A stretch of DNA of 64,000 nucleotides from Bacteroidota bacterium (GTDB taxonomy: Bacteria > Bacteroidota > Bacteroidia > Chitinophagales > Chitinophagaceae), in contig JAPLEH010000017.1 of the NCBI GenBank assembly GCA_026391455.1, forward strand, positions 56,258 to 120,257. The letters run 5' to 3'. The first letter of the stretch is position 1. Every line of letters starts with the position of its first letter. A program made the position numbers and the translations under genes. This document shows positions 17,385 through 27,071 of this stretch, in pieces. The notes below the pieces were generated by a model, which was given only the letters and a program-made list of their open reading frames with translations, was not told the DNA's origin and searched no databases.

Positions 17385-18755
17385 ATGATCTTAGCAGCAA
17401 TAAACTGGGGTGTGGTGGGCATAAAAGCCGGGCAACTTATTTTATCATTATCCATCCTGGTGATTCTTCACGAGTTTGGTCACTATATCACTGCGCGCTG
17501 GTTTAAATGCCGCGTGGAGAAATTCTTTCTCTTCTTTGATCCCTGGTTCTCGCTTGTAAAAAAGAAGATCGGGGATACGGTATACGGTATCGGCTGGCTG
17601 CCTCTGGGCGGTTATGTGAAGATATCCGGGATGATCGATGAGAGCATGGACAAAGAGCAAATGAAGCAACCTCCACAGCCCTGGGAGTTCAGAAGCAAAC
17701 CCGCCTGGCAACGGCTGATCGTGATGCTCGGAGGTGTGATCATGAATATCCTCACTGCCTTTGTGATCTATGCTTTCATCCTGATGATCTGGGGCGATAA
17801 GAAAATTCCCTCCAGCTCAATGAAATTTGGCGTGCATGTGGGCGATAGTACGCTGATGAGTCTGGGTTTTAAAAATGGCGACCGCATCATAGGCGTGGAT
17901 GGTAAAGAGGTATATGACCTTACCCGATTCCGCAAAAAATTAATCACTGCATCACAAGTTCAATTGCAGCGTAATGGTAAGGATACAGTGATTGTTCTCC
18001 CCCCTGATTTTGTAGGCCGGCTTATTGAGAACAAGAATCAAAAACGCAAAGGTTTTATTGAGCCACGCTTTCCTGCGATGGTGAATAATATTAAAGATAC
18101 CAGCAGGGCTTACAAAGCGGGATTACGTAAGAATGATGTCATTATCGGTATTGATTCTGCCCGCTTTTCCTTTTATGATGAAATGTCTGATGTACTTGAT
18201 TCGTGTAAGAATAAGAATGTTTTGCTCACGGTAAACCGGGGTGGGCAGGAAGTTAGCTTCACAACCTGGATCAACGATGAAGCGCAGATTGGTATCGGAC
18301 TCTATGCTGACCCACGCCAACTGGACAGCCTCGGCTGGTTGAAATATGAAGTGACCAAGTATAATTTCCTTCCCGCATTTCCTGCCGGTGTAAAAATGAC
18401 CTTTACTGAATTACGTGATTATATCGATCAATTCAAAGTGATACTGACTCCTGGTACAGGTGGTGCCAAAGGGATCGGTGGATTTAAATCCATGGGCTCC
18501 ATATTCGCCCCCACCTGGGATTGGGAATCCTTCTGGCGCCTTACGGCCATGCTTTCGGTAATTCTTGCATTTATGAATATGCTGCCGATACCCGGTCTGG
18601 ATGGAGGTCACGTATTGTTTACTTTATGGGAAATGATCACCGGTAGAAAACCGAGTGATAAGTTCATGGAGTATGCACAGATTGTTGGCTTTGTAATCCT
18701 GATCGCACTCATGCTTTACGCTAATGGAAACGATTGGTTAGGCTGGGGAAGATGA
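17385..18755 (+). CDS. rseP: RIP metalloprotease RseP (site-2 protease, M50)
   Basis: A 456-residue inner-membrane zinc protease. The first transmembrane helix carries HEFGH (His29, Glu30, His33); the last helices carry the LDGGH motif (near residue 406), whose aspartate is the third zinc ligand. Two PDZ domains lie between (about 130-200 and 215-290). RseP cleaves anti-sigma factors and signal-peptide remnants within the membrane. It has the usual length and follows dxr as in many genomes. The ATG at 17385 gives a first helix directly. Confidence 0.95.
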   Translation: MILAAINWGVVGIKAGQLILSLSILVILHEFGHYITARWFKCRVEKFFLFFDPWFSLVKKKIGDTVYGIGWLPLGGYVKISGMIDESMDKEQMKQPPQPWEFRSKPAWQRLIVMLGGVIMNILTAFVIYAFILMIWGDKKIPSSSMKFGVHVGDSTLMSLGFKNGDRIIGVDGKEVYDLTRFRKKLITASQVQLQRNGKDTVIVLPPDFVGRLIENKNQKRKGFIEPRFPAMVNNIKDTSRAYKAGLRKNDVIIGIDSARFSFYDEMSDVLDSCKNKNVLLTVNRGGQEVSFTTWINDEAQIGIGLYADPRQLDSLGWLKYEVTKYNFLPAFPAGVKMTFTELRDYIDQFKVILTPGTGGAKGIGGFKSMGSIFAPTWDWESFWRLTAMLSVILAFMNMLPIPGLDGGHVLFTLWEMITGRKPSDKFMEYAQIVGFVILIALMLYANGNDWLGWGR

Positions 18756-18857
18756 CGGAAGGTGAATAGTGAATGGTCAATGGTGAATTGTGAATTGTCA
18801 ATAGTAAGCTGTCTAATTTCCACATTCTCACATTCCCACATTCCCACATCCTCACAT
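18756..18857. repeat. Degenerate word repeats between convergent rseP and MutS-like genes
   Basis: The left half is drifting copies of gtgaatggtcaa / gtgaattgtcaa (about 18764-18808), the right half copies of cacattctcacattcccac (about 18821-18862, running into the next gene's end). No terminator stem stands out. The same kind of filler occurs at other convergent gaps here. Confidence 0.6.
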
Positions 18858-20657
18858 TCACAACTCAATCCCGATCTTTTTCATCAGTATCGACGCATTC
18901 ATACTCTGGCATACACCGTCCTTTAGTTTGTAATCGAAGTATAATTCTTCACCAGCAACCTGTACATCAAAATGATAGTTGCGGATATGAGCAGGATATT
19001 CGGAAACGAGTTTGGCCAGTTCCAGATCATGGGTGGCTAAAATACCAGATGCTTCATGTTGTATCAGTTGTTTGATCAATGCTGCTGAGCCCGCATGCCG
19101 GTCGGCCGAATTGGTACCCCTTAAAATTTCATCCAGCAGCAGGAATACCTTTTCTTTCCGGTTTACCGCCTCTATAATCTCTTTCAGTTTTTTCAATTCA
19201 GCATAAAAGGTGGAGGTGCTTTCTTCCAGGTTATCGCTGATGCGCATACTGCTCATTACTTTCAATGGCGATACGCGAAAGGATCGGGCACATACCGGCG
19301 CACCGCACATGGCCAGCACTATATTCACGCCCACACTGCGCAGAAAAGTGCTTTTGCCCGCCATATTGGAACCTGTGATCAGGCTCAGTTGCCCTTTTCC
19401 CGAAGTGGAATAGGAACTATTTACGCGTTTGTCTGCAGGAATCAGGGGATGCCCAAGGTTTTCGCTTTCCACCACCGCTTCATCCGTACTGTATACAGGG
19501 AATACCCATTCGGGGTGATTGAAGCTGCAATTGCCGAGGCTGCTTACCGCCTCCATATCTGCCAGGCCATCGAACCATGCCTCCATATTCGAACGGTTAT
19601 CCTCTTTCCATTTTTCAAGTGCAAAGACCTGTTGCAGATCCCAGCATAAAAAAGTATTGAGTGGAATAAAGACAAGAAAGTTGAGCCGGTAATCAAACCG
19701 TTCGAGAATTTTACCCAAACCCCGTATCTGTGCGGAGGCCGTATATTGATCGTGAGAAAATTTTCGTTGAATATTTTTCAGGTAGTCACGCTTACAGTTC
19801 AATTGTTCAATCCAGGCAATACTGTTGGATAAAGTAAAAGCTTCGGGTGCAACTTTACTCAACGAAGAATGAATCGGCAATACACGTTTTGAAATACCAA
19901 AACAAATGATCATCATCAGCGTGATGGAAAATAAAAAAAAGGAAGAGGTAATCACGTCGAACAGGTAAGCTCCCAATAAGCCAAAACTGATTAGCGGCAG
20001 GAGCAATCTTGCGATTTGCCAATACCATTGTTGCCGGAAGGTGTTGGGCATGGCCATCCAACTGCTGAGTTTTTGGGCGGTGGTATGCCGTACAGGGTTA
20101 TCCATACCATAGGACTGCAGTTGTTGTCTCCATTCAGATTGAGATGCGATCTCTTTTACTCCTTCCTGCCGTTGCAATAGTGTGGGAATATCAGCAGGAG
20201 CAGACAACCATCCGGCCAGCATGGCCTGCGCCTGTTCGGCACAGGTACGGTTGATATATTGATAGAGGGAAGCTTTACCAAAAATATCGAGGTCGCCCGT
20301 ATAAGGGTGTAGCGGAGATTGAAACTGGTGGCCATCCGGAAAATGATGAAACTGGTGTTGCAAAGCCGATAACTCCTGTTGATTGATCGTAATCAGCCGT
20401 TGGGTATTCTCAATGGCAGCATTATTATTGATATCGCGGGTAAGAAAATACAGGAATAGACCTGTGAAGATAATAAAACCAATAAGGGATACCGGCCACC
20501 CATAGGTGCGTAGCAGCCAGGCGATGCCAAAAGCGCCGATGACGGAAAAGAAACGAAGCCAGGCAAGTTGGTTGCGGGTTTGAGTAAGCCGTTGCAGTTG
20601 TGCCAGTAACGTCTGTATACGTTTTTCGTAATAAGCCTGTGGTTTGATGATCTCCAT
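18858..20657 (-). CDS. MutS-related ATPase with N-terminal transmembrane segments
   Basis: A 599-residue protein. The C-terminal 200 residues are a MutS-type ABC ATPase: Walker A TGSNMAGKSTFLRSVG (about 410), the signature region ISDNLEESTSTFYAELK, Walker B FLLLDEILRGTNS and ATHDLELAKL. A central helical region resembles the MutS core/lever domain. The N-terminus lacks the mismatch-recognition and connector domains and instead has two adjacent hydrophobic helices (about 28-70), with further ones near 215-255, so the protein is probably membrane-bound. This is not mismatch-repair MutS; such Bacteroidota proteins are of unknown function. It converges on rseP and starts 117 bases from ssrA. Confidence 0.85.
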   Translation of the reverse strand: MEIIKPQAYYEKRIQTLLAQLQRLTQTRNQLAWLRFFSVIGAFGIAWLLRTYGWPVSLIGFIIFTGLFLYFLTRDINNNAAIENTQRLITINQQELSALQHQFHHFPDGHQFQSPLHPYTGDLDIFGKASLYQYINRTCAEQAQAMLAGWLSAPADIPTLLQRQEGVKEIASQSEWRQQLQSYGMDNPVRHTTAQKLSSWMAMPNTFRQQWYWQIARLLLPLISFGLLGAYLFDVITSSFFLFSITLMMIICFGISKRVLPIHSSLSKVAPEAFTLSNSIAWIEQLNCKRDYLKNIQRKFSHDQYTASAQIRGLGKILERFDYRLNFLVFIPLNTFLCWDLQQVFALEKWKEDNRSNMEAWFDGLADMEAVSSLGNCSFNHPEWVFPVYSTDEAVVESENLGHPLIPADKRVNSSYSTSGKGQLSLITGSNMAGKSTFLRSVGVNIVLAMCGAPVCARSFRVSPLKVMSSMRISDNLEESTSTFYAELKKLKEIIEAVNRKEKVFLLLDEILRGTNSADRHAGSAALIKQLIQHEASGILATHDLELAKLVSEYPAHIRNYHFDVQVAGEELYFDYKLKDGVCQSMNASILMKKIGIEL

Positions 20658-20751
20658 GGGATAAAGCTAATGGATTTGTTAAATGGCTTCATTTTTTTTC
20701 GGTAAGCATCCGGTGTTTTCGGTAAATTCGGGGAATGCGCATAAATAGGTG

Positions 20752-20759
20752 TAAATTTG
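20752..20759 (+). promoter_or_regulatory. Probable -7 element of the ssrA promoter
   Basis: TAAATTTG matches the Bacteroidota -7 consensus and ends 15 bases before the mature tmRNA 5' end. The expected -33 box is weak. Confidence 0.5.
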
Positions 20760-20774
20760 CAATGCGAAAAAACC

Positions 20775-21145
20775 GGGGGCGTTTGGTTTTGACAGCATAG
20801 TTCTTTGGATGTGTAAGCATGTACTGCGTTGCGTAATTAGCAGTTTAATCTGAATACGAAAACTTCAAATGGCAATACTCAGTATGCCATGGCTGCCTAA
20901 TCAGTGATTTAGCAGTCATTAGGGCCGCCGGGCCGGTTGTTCTGTTACCATGCCCCGCCGCCGACTCAAAAACAAAACAGGATGCTGTTGCGGAATGAAG
21001 TGCCCGTAACTTAAGACCATTCTTCTACGGATATCATTGGTGCGTTTGGTTCCTGTGGTATCCCGACAAGTAATGCCAAAATAAACATGTAGAAAGCATC
21101 CGGCGAATATGTTTGGACACCGGTTCGAATCCGGTCGCCTCCACT
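20775..21145 (+). ncRNA. ssrA: Transfer-messenger RNA (tmRNA)
   Basis: The 5' end GGGGGCGTTTGGTTTTGACAG and the 3' T-arm/acceptor (GGTTCGAATCCGGTCGCCTCC, ending 21142) form the tRNA-like domain; the seven acceptor pairs match with one G-U. The CCA end is not fully encoded. tmRNA rescues stalled ribosomes and tags the nascent protein. The reading frame ending at TAA (about 20898-20900) encodes a tag of about NTKTSNGNTQYAMAA. The hydrophobic AMAA end is the expected protease degron; the exact resume codon is uncertain. The gene has its own terminator at 21151-21183. Confidence 0.95.
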
Positions 21146-21150
21146 TTAAG

Positions 21151-21183
21151 GGACATCAACCACTCGTTGATGTCCTTTTTTTT
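21151..21183 (+). terminator. Rho-independent terminator of ssrA
   Basis: A perfect 10-bp stem (21151-21160 with 21166-21175) with a five-base loop is followed by eight T, eight bases after the tmRNA 3' end. Confidence 0.92.
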
Positions 21184-21309
21184 GCCAGAAATGAAACAAT
21201 ATTCCAGAATTTGGAATGTTTGTGGCCTATTTCAAATTCTAAATTACTGGTGTTCAGCGTTTCATAAAAATGGCATTGCTTCTGTTGATGGAAATCCAAA
21301 TTTTCCATC

Positions 21310-24300
21310 ATGTATAAAAAATTACTTTTCCTTATTCTTTTATTGCCTTCTTTTTATCAGTCAAAGGCCACCGGAGAACCTTCCACCTATTTTCAGATTT
21401 ATGTACCGCCGAATAATGATGCGGTTCGCCGTGATGCAAGCCTGATCGTTACTGCCATTTATGACAGCACCTATTTTGAAATAGCCGATGATGGAGCGGA
21501 CGGTGATACAGATGACAGCAAGACAGGTATGCTCATGGCCGGCCAGAGTTATGTGTTGTATATCCGCGACAACGGAATCAATGATGATGCCCGGTATGCC
21601 TCAGGAGGAGTATTGAAATGGGATGGTGATTATTTTATTGTACGGTCGAATAACCTGGTGTATGCTTCGCAATCTACCAACAGCGACTGGCAACATGATT
21701 GGGTGCCTTCTACGGATAAGAAGTCCATTGGCAAAAAATTCATCATCTATTCCCCACCATTTACCTCATCCAAAAGAGACCTCAATGTTTTTGCCTATGA
21801 GCAAAACACCACAGTGGTCTTTCAGAAAATATCATTTCAACCCAAGACCAATACTGGTTTTACTGATGTAAACATGGAAAATCCGGTTACCATTTTCACC
21901 CGCACCATCAATATCGGTGAGGATATCATATACAAATACACCAATGGAAGGGATGCAATGGAAGCCGGCGAAACTTACCTGGTAGTAGCCGATAAACCTA
22001 TAACGGTACAATACGGGGCATTGTTTGGAAATGAAAGAGATGGCGGAGGATATGTGCCCAGTTCTAATGGCAGTTCTTCCGGTGAATTACTGTATTTCAC
22101 GGTTCCTTACCAGGCCACCGGCGAACAGGAAATTCGTATCGTAAGCTGGGATGAATCCAACGCTGTAAAACTGGAACGCTATAACAACGGAGCCTGGGTT
22201 ACGATGAATACATTTAACCTCAACCGCATGAAACCAGCAGACTGGGTTGGAAAAAATAACGGTAATATCAGTTATCCTACGGTATTCCGGGTCAGTTGTA
22301 CGGCTGGTAAAAGAGTATCCGTATTTGAAGGCAACTGGTTTGAGACCGGCACACCCGGTACCAGTGATATGGCCACGATGGTGGCGGGTGAAACAGGTAC
22401 TACTTCCGGTACCCGCTTTGTAACGTATATGGCACCACCGGGTAATGAACAAAATGCTGTCAACCCTTTTACGGGTACAGCATTCGGTCAGCAAATGACA
22501 CATCTTTATTTATTTGCAAAAGAACCCGCCACCGTTACAGTTAAAGATGCATTTACCAATGGTACAAAGTTCAATAAAACCTTTAACCTGGCTGCTGAGC
22601 GCTACGCCGATTGTGCGTTGACGCTGCTGGAGTGGAGATCTATATACAATGGTACCGGTACAGTAGCCGGTGGTCCCGAGCGGCCCTATCTGCTCGTGGA
22701 AAGTAATAGCCCGATCTCTGTAATGAATACCAATTTCAACGACAACTGGATGTGTTATACCGGATCTTCGCTGGCGCAAAGTTTTACACAAACCTCCGTT
22801 GTATCACAAACAAGCGCTATACCGGCAGATACGATCAATGTAACCAGTATCATCAATACCGGTACAGCGGTGAATAACCCCACCGTGGAAGTGATTGTAC
22901 AGGATGGATTAAAAGTAGTGGACTCAAAATTGACACTGCCTACCGGTACTGTTATAAACGGTGATATCAATACCCAGGAAAGAAATACGAAGGTGCAATT
23001 TGACAGTCTACCGGCATTTCAATCGCAAACACAATATGCAGTTGAAACACAGGTGGTCGCTTCTGCAGGGGCCAATAATGGCAACCTGCTTAATGGTACA
23101 AGCATTACTACCGTAGAAACGGTTGTTTCCGGTACAGTCGGTGGTCAGGTACAGCAATCTTCCAATACACAAGCAGTAAACGTAAATACGTCCAATACTT
23201 CTCAGTTGATATTCAGCCGCTTTTATGATAATCTAGTTACAAAAGACTCCACCGATTCCTGGACGGCCAGTTGGGTGGATATTAATAAAGATGGTTACGA
23301 TGATCTTTTTGTAACAGACCGGCGAAATAATCGTCCCAATCTTATCTATATGAATAACCAGACGGGCGGATTTACCCGGGGACAAAACCTCGCTGCTGAT
23401 TCCGCCATGTCGATGAGTAACACCTGGGCTGATACGGACAATGATGGATTTATTGATCTGCTGGTGCTGAATAATACCAGAAGGCCCAATATGTTTTACA
23501 AAAATAACAATGGACTGCTTGTTCGGGATAACAGTATGGCTTTTACACAATCAATAGCCTATTATCATGGCGGTGCTTTTGCTGATTATGATAATAATGG
23601 ATTGGCTGATCTTTTTATGTGTAATTATTTTCCGACAAAGTACAACGAGTTATACCGCAACAATGGTAACATGTCTTTTACCAAAGAAATGACCAATGCT
23701 ATACCGGCAGAGGCCAATCAGTCGGTTGGTCCCTCCTGGGCCGATTACGACGGAGATGGATTTCAGGATCTGTTTGTTCCTAATGGAAATGGGTTTAAGA
23801 ACTCTCTTTTTCACAATGAAGGCAATGGTACTTTCAGTAAAGCCACAACGATAGTAAGTCAGGAAGGCGGACAATCGGTTGGCAGTTGCTGGGGCGATTA
23901 TGATAATGACGGGGACCCGGATCTGCTGGTCACCAATTCGAATGCGACCGGAAATTTTCTGTATCGCAATGACGGCAGTGGTCAATTCACCAGGGTCACT
24001 ACCGGGCCGGTGGTCACGGACAAAGCGAATTCCCATGGTTGCAGCTTTGCAGATATCGACAACGATGGTGACCTGGATATTTATGTGTCCAATGATAAAA
24101 ACTTCAAACTGCTTTATCTGAACAATGGGAATGGCACGTTTAGCAAAAAGGAAGATGAAGTTATTTGTTTTAATTATGGGAATGCGTTTGGCCATTGCTG
24201 GAGTGATTTCGATAAAGATGGTGACCTGGATCTTTTCGCAGCCACCCATTCTAACCAGCCCAATGCGCTGTTCCTCAATAATGGGAATACGAACAAATGG

Positions 24301-25953
24301 ATTGAACTCAGTCTTACCGGTACATTATCCAATAAGTCAGCAATCGGTACCAGTGTATATGTGTATACGGGCAATCTGACTCAACTGCGGGAAGTGAACA
24401 GCCAGAGCGGATTTGGTGGTATGAGCAGTCTTACCCAGCATGTGGGTTTGGGAAATGCTGCTATCATTGATTCAATCAGAATCAAATGGCCTTCCGGTAC
24501 ATTGCAAATGCTGTATAATGTAGCCCCGAATCAGATCCTGCAGGTCGTGGAGCCTCAGTCTTTGCGGGTTAACGGTGTGGTCTTCTTCGACAGTAATAAT
24601 AATGGGTTGAAAGATGCAGATGAAACGCTGGTGGGAAGAGCCTGTGCAAGACTGAATCCGGGTAACAGTAGAATGTATACGAATAACGAGGGTTATTTCA
24701 GCGTCAACCTTTCACCCGGACAATATGAATTCATTTTAATGAATGAGAATGGAATCATCAGTTCGAATGGTCAGCCGGTTAGGCGTACCATCATCAATGG
24801 TCAGCAGGTGGCGGATACAGTATGGCTCCCTGCAACTTCATCCTGTGCGGGAACCGATCTCTCCCTGCTGATGGGAAGTACGGCTATTCGCAAGGGATAC
24901 AGTAATAACCAGATGACCCTTGTTGCGGCAAATAATGGCCGTCAGGCAGCAGCTACCATGCTGGTGAAACTCAAAATGCCTGCAACGATCATTCCTGCAA
25001 CGCCTACATTACCCTTCAGCAGTACCGAATTAATATCGGAAAATGGAAAGGCATTGAATATTTATACCTGGTCTCTCAGTAATATGCTGCCTTTCAGTTC
25101 GCAGCTCATACAGTTTCAGCACAGTAATGCGGCCACGGTATCGGTGGGTGATACCATTACAATCAACGGTTGGGTGGAGTCAGGTACCGCGGATTGTGAA
25201 CTCTCAAACAATCTGGTGATGCAAACATACCGGGTGGCCGGCGCCATCGATCCGAATGATATACAGGTTTCTCCTCCTGGCTATGGACCGGAAGGATATA
25301 TACAGCCATACCAGGCCCTTACCTATACCATCCGTTTTCAGAATCTGGGAAATCATCCGGCTATGTCGGTGCGAATTACCGACCAATTGCCGAAGGGAGT
25401 AGATATGAGTACATTTAAACTGGTGGCATCCGGACATGAAGGATTGCATACGGCCATCGAGGGCAACAAGTTGATCTTTAGTTATGATGATATCATGCTC
25501 AGTGATTCAGCAAGCAACGAAGAGAATAGTCACGGATTCATTGTTTTTACGGTAATGCCTGAAAAGAATATTCCCGCAGGTACGGTGTTAAAGAATAAAG
25601 CAAGCATCCGTTTTGATCATTACGAAGAAATGGAAACAAACGAAGTAACAAATACGATTCAGTCGAGGGCCCAGGAAGAATCGATGATTTGGGTTAAAAG
25701 CTATCCAAACCCGGCAGGCGATGTGATCTTTGTATCGCTGGAGCATAAAATGGGCAAATACACGCAGAAGTTAATTCGGCGGGTGGAATTGCTCAATATG
25801 ATTGGTCAATTACAACCTACCCGTCAATCGGAAGATAATGGTATTGTACGGCTTGAGTTACCGGTAGGTGTAAGCGGGTTTCATTTGGTAAGAGTTACCG
25901 ATAACGAAGGTGCGGTATATACCTGTAAAGTATTGATATGGAAAGAAAAATAA
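21310..25953 (+). CDS. Large secreted FG-GAP/VCBS-repeat protein with type IX secretion C-terminus
   Basis: A 1547-residue protein. A signal peptide (residues 1-20) is followed by a region of about 500 residues that loosely resembles IgGFc-binding-type N-terminal domains. Then come seven calcium-loop repeats of the form DxDxDGxxDLxV at about residues 655-985 (DINKDGYDDL, DTDNDGFIDL, DYDGDGFQDL and others), which should fold as a beta-propeller, and an ASPIC/UnbV-type segment (about 1000-1065). After it follow an SdrD_B-like domain (about 1088-1150), a conserved-repeat domain near 1330-1440 (LTYTIRFQNLG) and a type IX sorting domain from about 1460 (SYPNPAGDVIFVSLE). It is probably a cell-surface or secreted adhesin-like protein; the ligand is unknown. 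It is a monocistronic gene ending in the terminator at 26044-26083. Confidence 0.88.
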   Translation: MYKKLLFLILLLPSFYQSKATGEPSTYFQIYVPPNNDAVRRDASLIVTAIYDSTYFEIADDGADGDTDDSKTGMLMAGQSYVLYIRDNGINDDARYASGGVLKWDGDYFIVRSNNLVYASQSTNSDWQHDWVPSTDKKSIGKKFIIYSPPFTSSKRDLNVFAYEQNTTVVFQKISFQPKTNTGFTDVNMENPVTIFTRTINIGEDIIYKYTNGRDAMEAGETYLVVADKPITVQYGALFGNERDGGGYVPSSNGSSSGELLYFTVPYQATGEQEIRIVSWDESNAVKLERYNNGAWVTMNTFNLNRMKPADWVGKNNGNISYPTVFRVSCTAGKRVSVFEGNWFETGTPGTSDMATMVAGETGTTSGTRFVTYMAPPGNEQNAVNPFTGTAFGQQMTHLYLFAKEPATVTVKDAFTNGTKFNKTFNLAAERYADCALTLLEWRSIYNGTGTVAGGPERPYLLVESNSPISVMNTNFNDNWMCYTGSSLAQSFTQTSVVSQTSAIPADTINVTSIINTGTAVNNPTVEVIVQDGLKVVDSKLTLPTGTVINGDINTQERNTKVQFDSLPAFQSQTQYAVETQVVASAGANNGNLLNGTSITTVETVVSGTVGGQVQQSSNTQAVNVNTSNTSQLIFSRFYDNLVTKDSTDSWTASWVDINKDGYDDLFVTDRRNNRPNLIYMNNQTGGFTRGQNLAADSAMSMSNTWADTDNDGFIDLLVLNNTRRPNMFYKNNNGLLVRDNSMAFTQSIAYYHGGAFADYDNNGLADLFMCNYFPTKYNELYRNNGNMSFTKEMTNAIPAEANQSVGPSWADYDGDGFQDLFVPNGNGFKNSLFHNEGNGTFSKATTIVSQEGGQSVGSCWGDYDNDGDPDLLVTNSNATGNFLYRNDGSGQFTRVTTGPVVTDKANSHGCSFADIDNDGDLDIYVSNDKNFKLLYLNNGNGTFSKKEDEVICFNYGNAFGHCWSDFDKDGDLDLFAATHSNQPNALFLNNGNTNKWIELSLTGTLSNKSAIGTSVYVYTGNLTQLREVNSQSGFGGMSSLTQHVGLGNAAIIDSIRIKWPSGTLQMLYNVAPNQILQVVEPQSLRVNGVVFFDSNNNGLKDADETLVGRACARLNPGNSRMYTNNEGYFSVNLSPGQYEFILMNENGIISSNGQPVRRTIINGQQVADTVWLPATSSCAGTDLSLLMGSTAIRKGYSNNQMTLVAANNGRQAAATMLVKLKMPATIIPATPTLPFSSTELISENGKALNIYTWSLSNMLPFSSQLIQFQHSNAATVSVGDTITINGWVESGTADCELSNNLVMQTYRVAGAIDPNDIQVSPPGYGPEGYIQPYQALTYTIRFQNLGNHPAMSVRITDQLPKGVDMSTFKLVASGHEGLHTAIEGNKLIFSYDDIMLSDSASNEENSHGFIVFTVMPEKNIPAGTVLKNKASIRFDHYEEMETNEVTNTIQSRAQEESMIWVKSYPNPAGDVIFVSLEHKMGKYTQKLIRRVELLNMIGQLQPTRQSEDNGIVRLELPVGVSGFHLVRVTDNEGAVYTCKVLIWKEK

Positions 25954-26043
25954 ACAGTTTCGGATAAAGCAAAAAGAGTGGATACTGTACTGCTCAGCTT
26001 TATTATTTTTCTGCAATCAATCTCAGAAAGAGTTTAGGATTGT

Positions 26044-26083
26044 AACGGGGCAGCCTGCAAGTATACTTGCAGGCTGCCCCGTT
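26044..26083 (+). terminator. Terminator: perfect 40-bp palindrome
   Basis: Two 18-bp arms (26044-26061 and 26066-26083) around TATA, GC-rich, followed by TTATT. The right arm already ends in four T. It terminates the FG-GAP protein gene and is one of the strongest hairpins in the window. Confidence 0.85.
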
Positions 26084-26435
26084 TTATTCCGCTGTCGCAT
26101 CTCTTGATACTTCGACGTATTACAATCATAGTTTGGGAAGGGACTTGTAAAGGGCCTGAGATTTGTACTTAGCCAATTGACAGGTAGAAATTCAAACGAT
26201 TTTCGGGGTTGAAGCGGCCTGCCCCAAAAAACACATTAAATAAATGAGTAAAATGAAAGAAATTGTATCCCATACCCTAAGAGGGGGGCAGGAGTTGAAC
26301 TAAAACAAAAATAAGTGTTTACTCTTATTTTGTATTTTTATTACAAATAGAAGTAGATAACTAGAAATAATGGGTGTAAATTTATTTTACCATTTACACA
26401 CCACCAGCATAATTACTCATTAATTTTTGACCCGA
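26084..26435 (+). promoter_or_regulatory. Upstream region of response regulator with inverted repeats
   Basis: About 350 bases without a gene. It contains an inverted repeat ACAAAAATAAG/CTTATTTTGT (26305-26333) and a second, GTGTAAAT/ATTTACAC (26374-26381 with 26392-26399, 10-base spacing), 36 bases before the response-regulator ATG. The latter could be an operator for a dimeric regulator or a leader hairpin. No clear promoter consensus is seen. Confidence 0.4.
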
Positions 26436-27071
26436 ATGGACAAAATTACCATAATGCTAGTGGATGATCACAAACTGATCAGGGATTCGTGGGCCTTTAT
26501 TTTAGGCAGCGATAGCCGTTTTAAAGTGGTGGGAGAATCGGGCAATGCTGACGATGCATTGCGTATTGTGAAGAATGAGAAGCCACAGATCATTCTCATG
26601 GATATCAATATGACACCGATAAATGGGTTTGAAGCTACCAAACTGGTTCGTAAATATTCTCCACTCACCAAGATTATCGGGATTACCATGCATACCATGC
26701 CCACTTATGCAAAGCGCATGATGCAACTCGGTGCTATGGGATACGTGACCAAGAATTCATCCAAAGAAGAATTATTTAAAGCCATCATGGAAGTAAATGG
26801 TGGTAAGAAATATATCTGCGATGAAGTAAAGAATATTCTTGTACACCAGGAACTGGAAGATGAGCATGATCAGCCGGATCTAAACGTACTCTCCAGCCGT
26901 GAGATTGATATCGTTCAACTTATCAAAGAGGGGCTGCCTTCCAAAGAAATTGCAGACCGGCTTGAAATATCACTGAAAACAGTGGAGGTACACCGGTATA
27001 ATATTCTGAAGAAACTGAATCTTCGCAATACCGCTGCGCTGGTCAATTTCATTAATTCCAGCGGTCTCTGA
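26436..27071 (+). CDS. NarL/FixJ-type response regulator (orphan)
   Basis: About 211 residues: a receiver domain (1-125) with the acidic pair VDDH near residue 10, the phospho-acceptor aspartate in IILMDINM near 55, the conserved Thr (GITMHT) near 82 and Lys in VTKNSS near 105; then a LuxR-type helix-turn-helix (about 150-205: LSSREIDIVQLIKEGLPSKE, SLKTVEVHRYNILKKL). It should bind DNA when phosphorylated. No histidine kinase is adjacent, so its sensor is elsewhere. The ATG at 26436 is preferred to a TTG at 26427. It converges directly on hisIE with no gap for a terminator. Confidence 0.92.
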   Translation: MDKITIMLVDDHKLIRDSWAFILGSDSRFKVVGESGNADDALRIVKNEKPQIILMDINMTPINGFEATKLVRKYSPLTKIIGITMHTMPTYAKRMMQLGAMGYVTKNSSKEELFKAIMEVNGGKKYICDEVKNILVHQELEDEHDQPDLNVLSSREIDIVQLIKEGLPSKEIADRLEISLKTVEVHRYNILKKLNLRNTAALVNFINSSGL

